Positions 61,874 through 64,000 of a stretch of 64,000 bases of DNA are shown here, one piece after another. This DNA is from Roseomonas sp. (GTDB lineage Bacteria; Pseudomonadota; Alphaproteobacteria; Acetobacterales; Acetobacteraceae). The stretch is from the NCBI GenBank assembly GCA_020249925.1, contig JADCER010000007.1, positions 149,797 through 213,796 on the forward strand. Direction: 5' to 3'. Below the pieces are notes generated by a model. It saw only the letters and a list, made by a program, of their open reading frames with translations, made no database searches and was not told the origin of the DNA. How positions within the stretch are numbered: position 1 is the stretch's first letter; the number at the start of each line of letters is the position of its first letter. The position numbers and the translations under genes are program-made.

Positions 61874-64000
61874 ATGTCTGAAGTGAGTCAAGACCTTGGA
61901 CCCGGCAATGATGTTGGGGCTGGCGGCAACGGCAACGACACCATCTTTGGCAATAACGGCAATGATACGATTACCGGGTTTGGCGGCAATGATAGCCTGC
62001 TTGGTGGCAATGATAATGATTTCATCAACGGCGGTGCTGGTGATGATGTGATCGATGGCGGTCTTGGCTTGGACTTGGTCAGCTATGTGGAGTTGACGGC
62101 AAGCCAGGGCGTAACCGTGAATCTTGCCGCGGGCCGTGCGACCGGTGCGGCCGGCGCTGATACGCTTGGCGGTATTGAGAACATCCTGGCTGGTGCGGGC
62201 AATGACAGCCTATTGGGTGATAGCCTTGCCAATATGCTGGCTGGCGGCGGCGGCAATGACCGTCTGGATGGCGGTATTGGCAATGACACGCTGACGGGCG
62301 GTGCTGGGTCGGATACGCTGATTGCGGATGCGAGCACTGACAGCCTTGCGGGTGGTGCGGATGGAGACGTCTATGTCGCTGGCGCCGTAAATCTGACGCT
62401 TCGGATCAACGATAGCGGTGGCAATGATACGCTGTCCTATGCGGATGCTGCGGCTGGCGACATCTTTGCGGCGTCGCTTGCTTCGGTGAGTGGGATTGAG
62501 GCGATCGATCTTGGTGGTGGTTCTGGCCAAACGCTGACGCTGGACGCGGCGCGCGTGATTGCGCTGTCGTCCACCACGGACGTGCTGCGGGTGTATGGCA
62601 GTGGCGGTGACAGGCTGGTGCTGAGTGGTGCCGGGTGGGTGCGTGTTGGGACTACTGACGGTGTTGTGACGCTGACCAATGGCTCAGCGACGGTGCAGGT
62701 GGATGAGAGCCTTATCCTGAACCTTCCAACTGGTGGAGATGACACGCTGAATGGTACTGTCGGCAATGACACGATTGATGGGCTTGGCGGCAATGATTCG
62801 GTGCGTGGTCTTGGTGGCGTTGATAGCCTGGTGGGTGGCAATGGCAATGACACGCTGGATGGTGGTACCGAAGGCGATCAACTTGCTGGCGGCAATGGCA
62901 CTGACAGCCTGATTGGCGATGATGGCAATGACACGCTGAATGGTGGCGCGGAGGGAGACCGTCTTTCTGGTGGCGCTGGCAATGACAGCATCGCGGGTGG
63001 TGATGGTTTGGATTGGGTCAGCTATGCGGAGCTGACGTCTTCGACCCAAGGCGTGACGGTGAACCTTGCTGGTGGCGTTGCGACGGGGGCCGCTGGCTCT
63101 GATACGCTTGGTGGTATTGAGAATGTCCTGTCGGGTGCTGGGAACGACAGCATACTTGGTGATGGTCTTGCCAATGTGCTGGCTGGCGATGAAGGCAATG
63201 ACACGCTGCAAGGTGGTGCGGGCACTGACACGCTGCGGGGTGGTGGTGGCGATGACAGCCTGATGGGTGGTGCTGACGGCGACCGTCTGGATGGCGGCCT
63301 TGGCGCTGACACGATGCAGGGTGGTCTTGGCGATGACAGCCTGCTGGGCGGCGATGGCCTGGATTGGGCCAGCTATGGCGAGCTGACGGCGTCAAGCCAA
63401 GGCGTGACGGTAAGCCTTGCTACGGGTCGTGCGACGGGTGCGGCTGGTTCTGACACGCTGAGCGGCGTTGAGAATGTGCTGTCTGGTGCGGGCAATGACA
63501 GCCTGTTGGGTGATGGTTCTGCCAATGTGCTGGATGGCGGCCTTGGCAATGACACGCTGCAGGGCGGCTTGGGCAATGACAGCCTGCTTGGTCGCGACGG
63601 TTCGGATTGGGTCAGCTATGCGGAGCTGACGGCGGCAAGCCAGGGCGTGACGATAAACCTTGGCGCTGCTTCTGCGTCCGGTGCGGCTGGTAGTGACCAG
63701 TTTGCTGGTATTGAGAATGCGCTGGGTGGTGCGGGCAGTGACGGCCTATTTGGTAGCGGTTCCGCCAATGTGCTGGCTGGCGGCGGCGGCAATGACTTGC
63801 TGGATGGTGGCGGTGGCGCTGACACGCTGACGGGCGATGCTGGCAATGACACGCTGATTGCGGATGGGGGCTCGAGCGAGGACAGCTTTGCGGGTGGTGC
63901 GGATAACGACCTCTATAGGGCTGGCGCCGCAAATCTGACGCTTCGGATCAACGATAGCGGTGGCAATGATACGCTGTCCTATGCGGATGCTGCGGCTGGC
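61874..64000 (+). CDS. Second RTX-type calcium-binding protein, 3' end outside the window
   Basis: An open frame of 709 codons runs from ATG 61874 (AAAGGAAG upstream) to the window edge. The start MSEVSQDLGPGND parallels the first RTX protein. Repeats include GNNGNDTITGFGGNDSLLGG and four copies of a module typified by DWVSYAELTASSQGVTVNLA, then TGAAGSDTLGGIENVLSGAG. A 514-codon super-repeat begins again near 63920, with about 80 bases nearly identical to 62378-62459. No signal peptide is present; type I secretion is inferred from the family. Confidence 0.85.
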   Translation, partial: MSEVSQDLGPGNDVGAGGNGNDTIFGNNGNDTITGFGGNDSLLGGNDNDFINGGAGDDVIDGGLGLDLVSYVELTASQGVTVNLAAGRATGAAGADTLGGIENILAGAGNDSLLGDSLANMLAGGGGNDRLDGGIGNDTLTGGAGSDTLIADASTDSLAGGADGDVYVAGAVNLTLRINDSGGNDTLSYADAAAGDIFAASLASVSGIEAIDLGGGSGQTLTLDAARVIALSSTTDVLRVYGSGGDRLVLSGAGWVRVGTTDGVVTLTNGSATVQVDESLILNLPTGGDDTLNGTVGNDTIDGLGGNDSVRGLGGVDSLVGGNGNDTLDGGTEGDQLAGGNGTDSLIGDDGNDTLNGGAEGDRLSGGAGNDSIAGGDGLDWVSYAELTSSTQGVTVNLAGGVATGAAGSDTLGGIENVLSGAGNDSILGDGLANVLAGDEGNDTLQGGAGTDTLRGGGGDDSLMGGADGDRLDGGLGADTMQGGLGDDSLLGGDGLDWASYGELTASSQGVTVSLATGRATGAAGSDTLSGVENVLSGAGNDSLLGDGSANVLDGGLGNDTLQGGLGNDSLLGRDGSDWVSYAELTAASQGVTINLGAASASGAAGSDQFAGIENALGGAGSDGLFGSGSANVLAGGGGNDLLDGGGGADTLTGDAGNDTLIADGGSSEDSFAGGADNDLYRAGAANLTLRINDSGGNDTLSYADAAAG

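Noticed and set aside
56968..64000. RTX repeats as DNA-level repeats, CRISPR or satellite
   Set aside because: The repetition follows the reading frame and encodes G-G-x-G-x-D calcium-binding motifs; minus-strand frames over them are shadows.

Overview
The window looks like chromosomal DNA of an alphaproteobacterium, GC-rich and probably from the Rhodospirillales/Acetobacteraceae side of the class. That placement is an inference from gene content: an ATP-type pckA near a chvI-type regulator, metZ-apaG, the metK/trmB and rimP-nusA-ylxR-infB-rbfA-truB-rpsO-pnp block, and many small catabolic and transport genes. No rRNA, tRNA, CRISPR array, prophage or complete insertion sequence was seen.

Layout. 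1-8.8 kb: the last codons of gap, then pgk, a flavin monooxygenase, a zinc alcohol dehydrogenase, cydDC and two small enzymes. 8.8-13.9 kb: a complete branched-chain amino-acid-type ABC importer (binding protein, two permeases, two ATPases) plus a cupin. 13.9-19.7 kb: mostly minus-strand catabolic genes (crotonase, asparaginase II, quinone oxidoreductase, YgjP-type peptidase, DapA-family lyase with a cupin) and an EamA transporter. 19.7-20.9 kb: a gene-poor patch with a lone Abi/HEPN-type gene. 20.9-28.8 kb: minus-strand housekeeping genes (YcgN, SYLF, histidine phosphatase, DUF2237, pckA, HugZ-like, GNAT, apaG, metZ) interrupted by chvI on the plus strand; metZ has a SAM-II-like leader. 29.1-30.2 kb: an AT-richer insert with a ClpP-fold SDH-family protein. 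30.4-33.6 kb: an SDR enzyme, metK and trmB.

33.6-46 kb: the transcription/translation/RNA-decay block. It is split from trmB by four 55-bp tandem repeats and a cytochrome b561/YceI pair, and pnp is split from rpsO by an opposing gene. 46-49.7 kb: a nitronate-monooxygenase-like protein, an alpha/beta hydrolase and an MFS transporter. 49.8-55.6 kb: a five-gene envelope cluster. It holds a membrane-anchored trypsin-like protease, two paralogous single-pass proline-rich proteins sharing its N-terminal module, a glycine-zipper lipoprotein and a small coiled-coil lipoprotein. 55.6-64 kb: a metallophosphoesterase and two large RTX calcium-binding proteins arranged as a partial tandem duplication, with a truncated phosphoesterase copy between them; the second RTX gene leaves the window.

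The best candidates for something undescribed are the five-gene protease/paralogue envelope cluster, a family of bulged-palindrome repeats whose stem covaries while its bulge is constant, and the duplicated RTX locus. Gene-control observations include the SAM-II-like element with an inserted GNRA hairpin, an intrinsic terminator lying on the rimP start region, a probable CTG start for ylxR, and a three-hairpin pnp leader.
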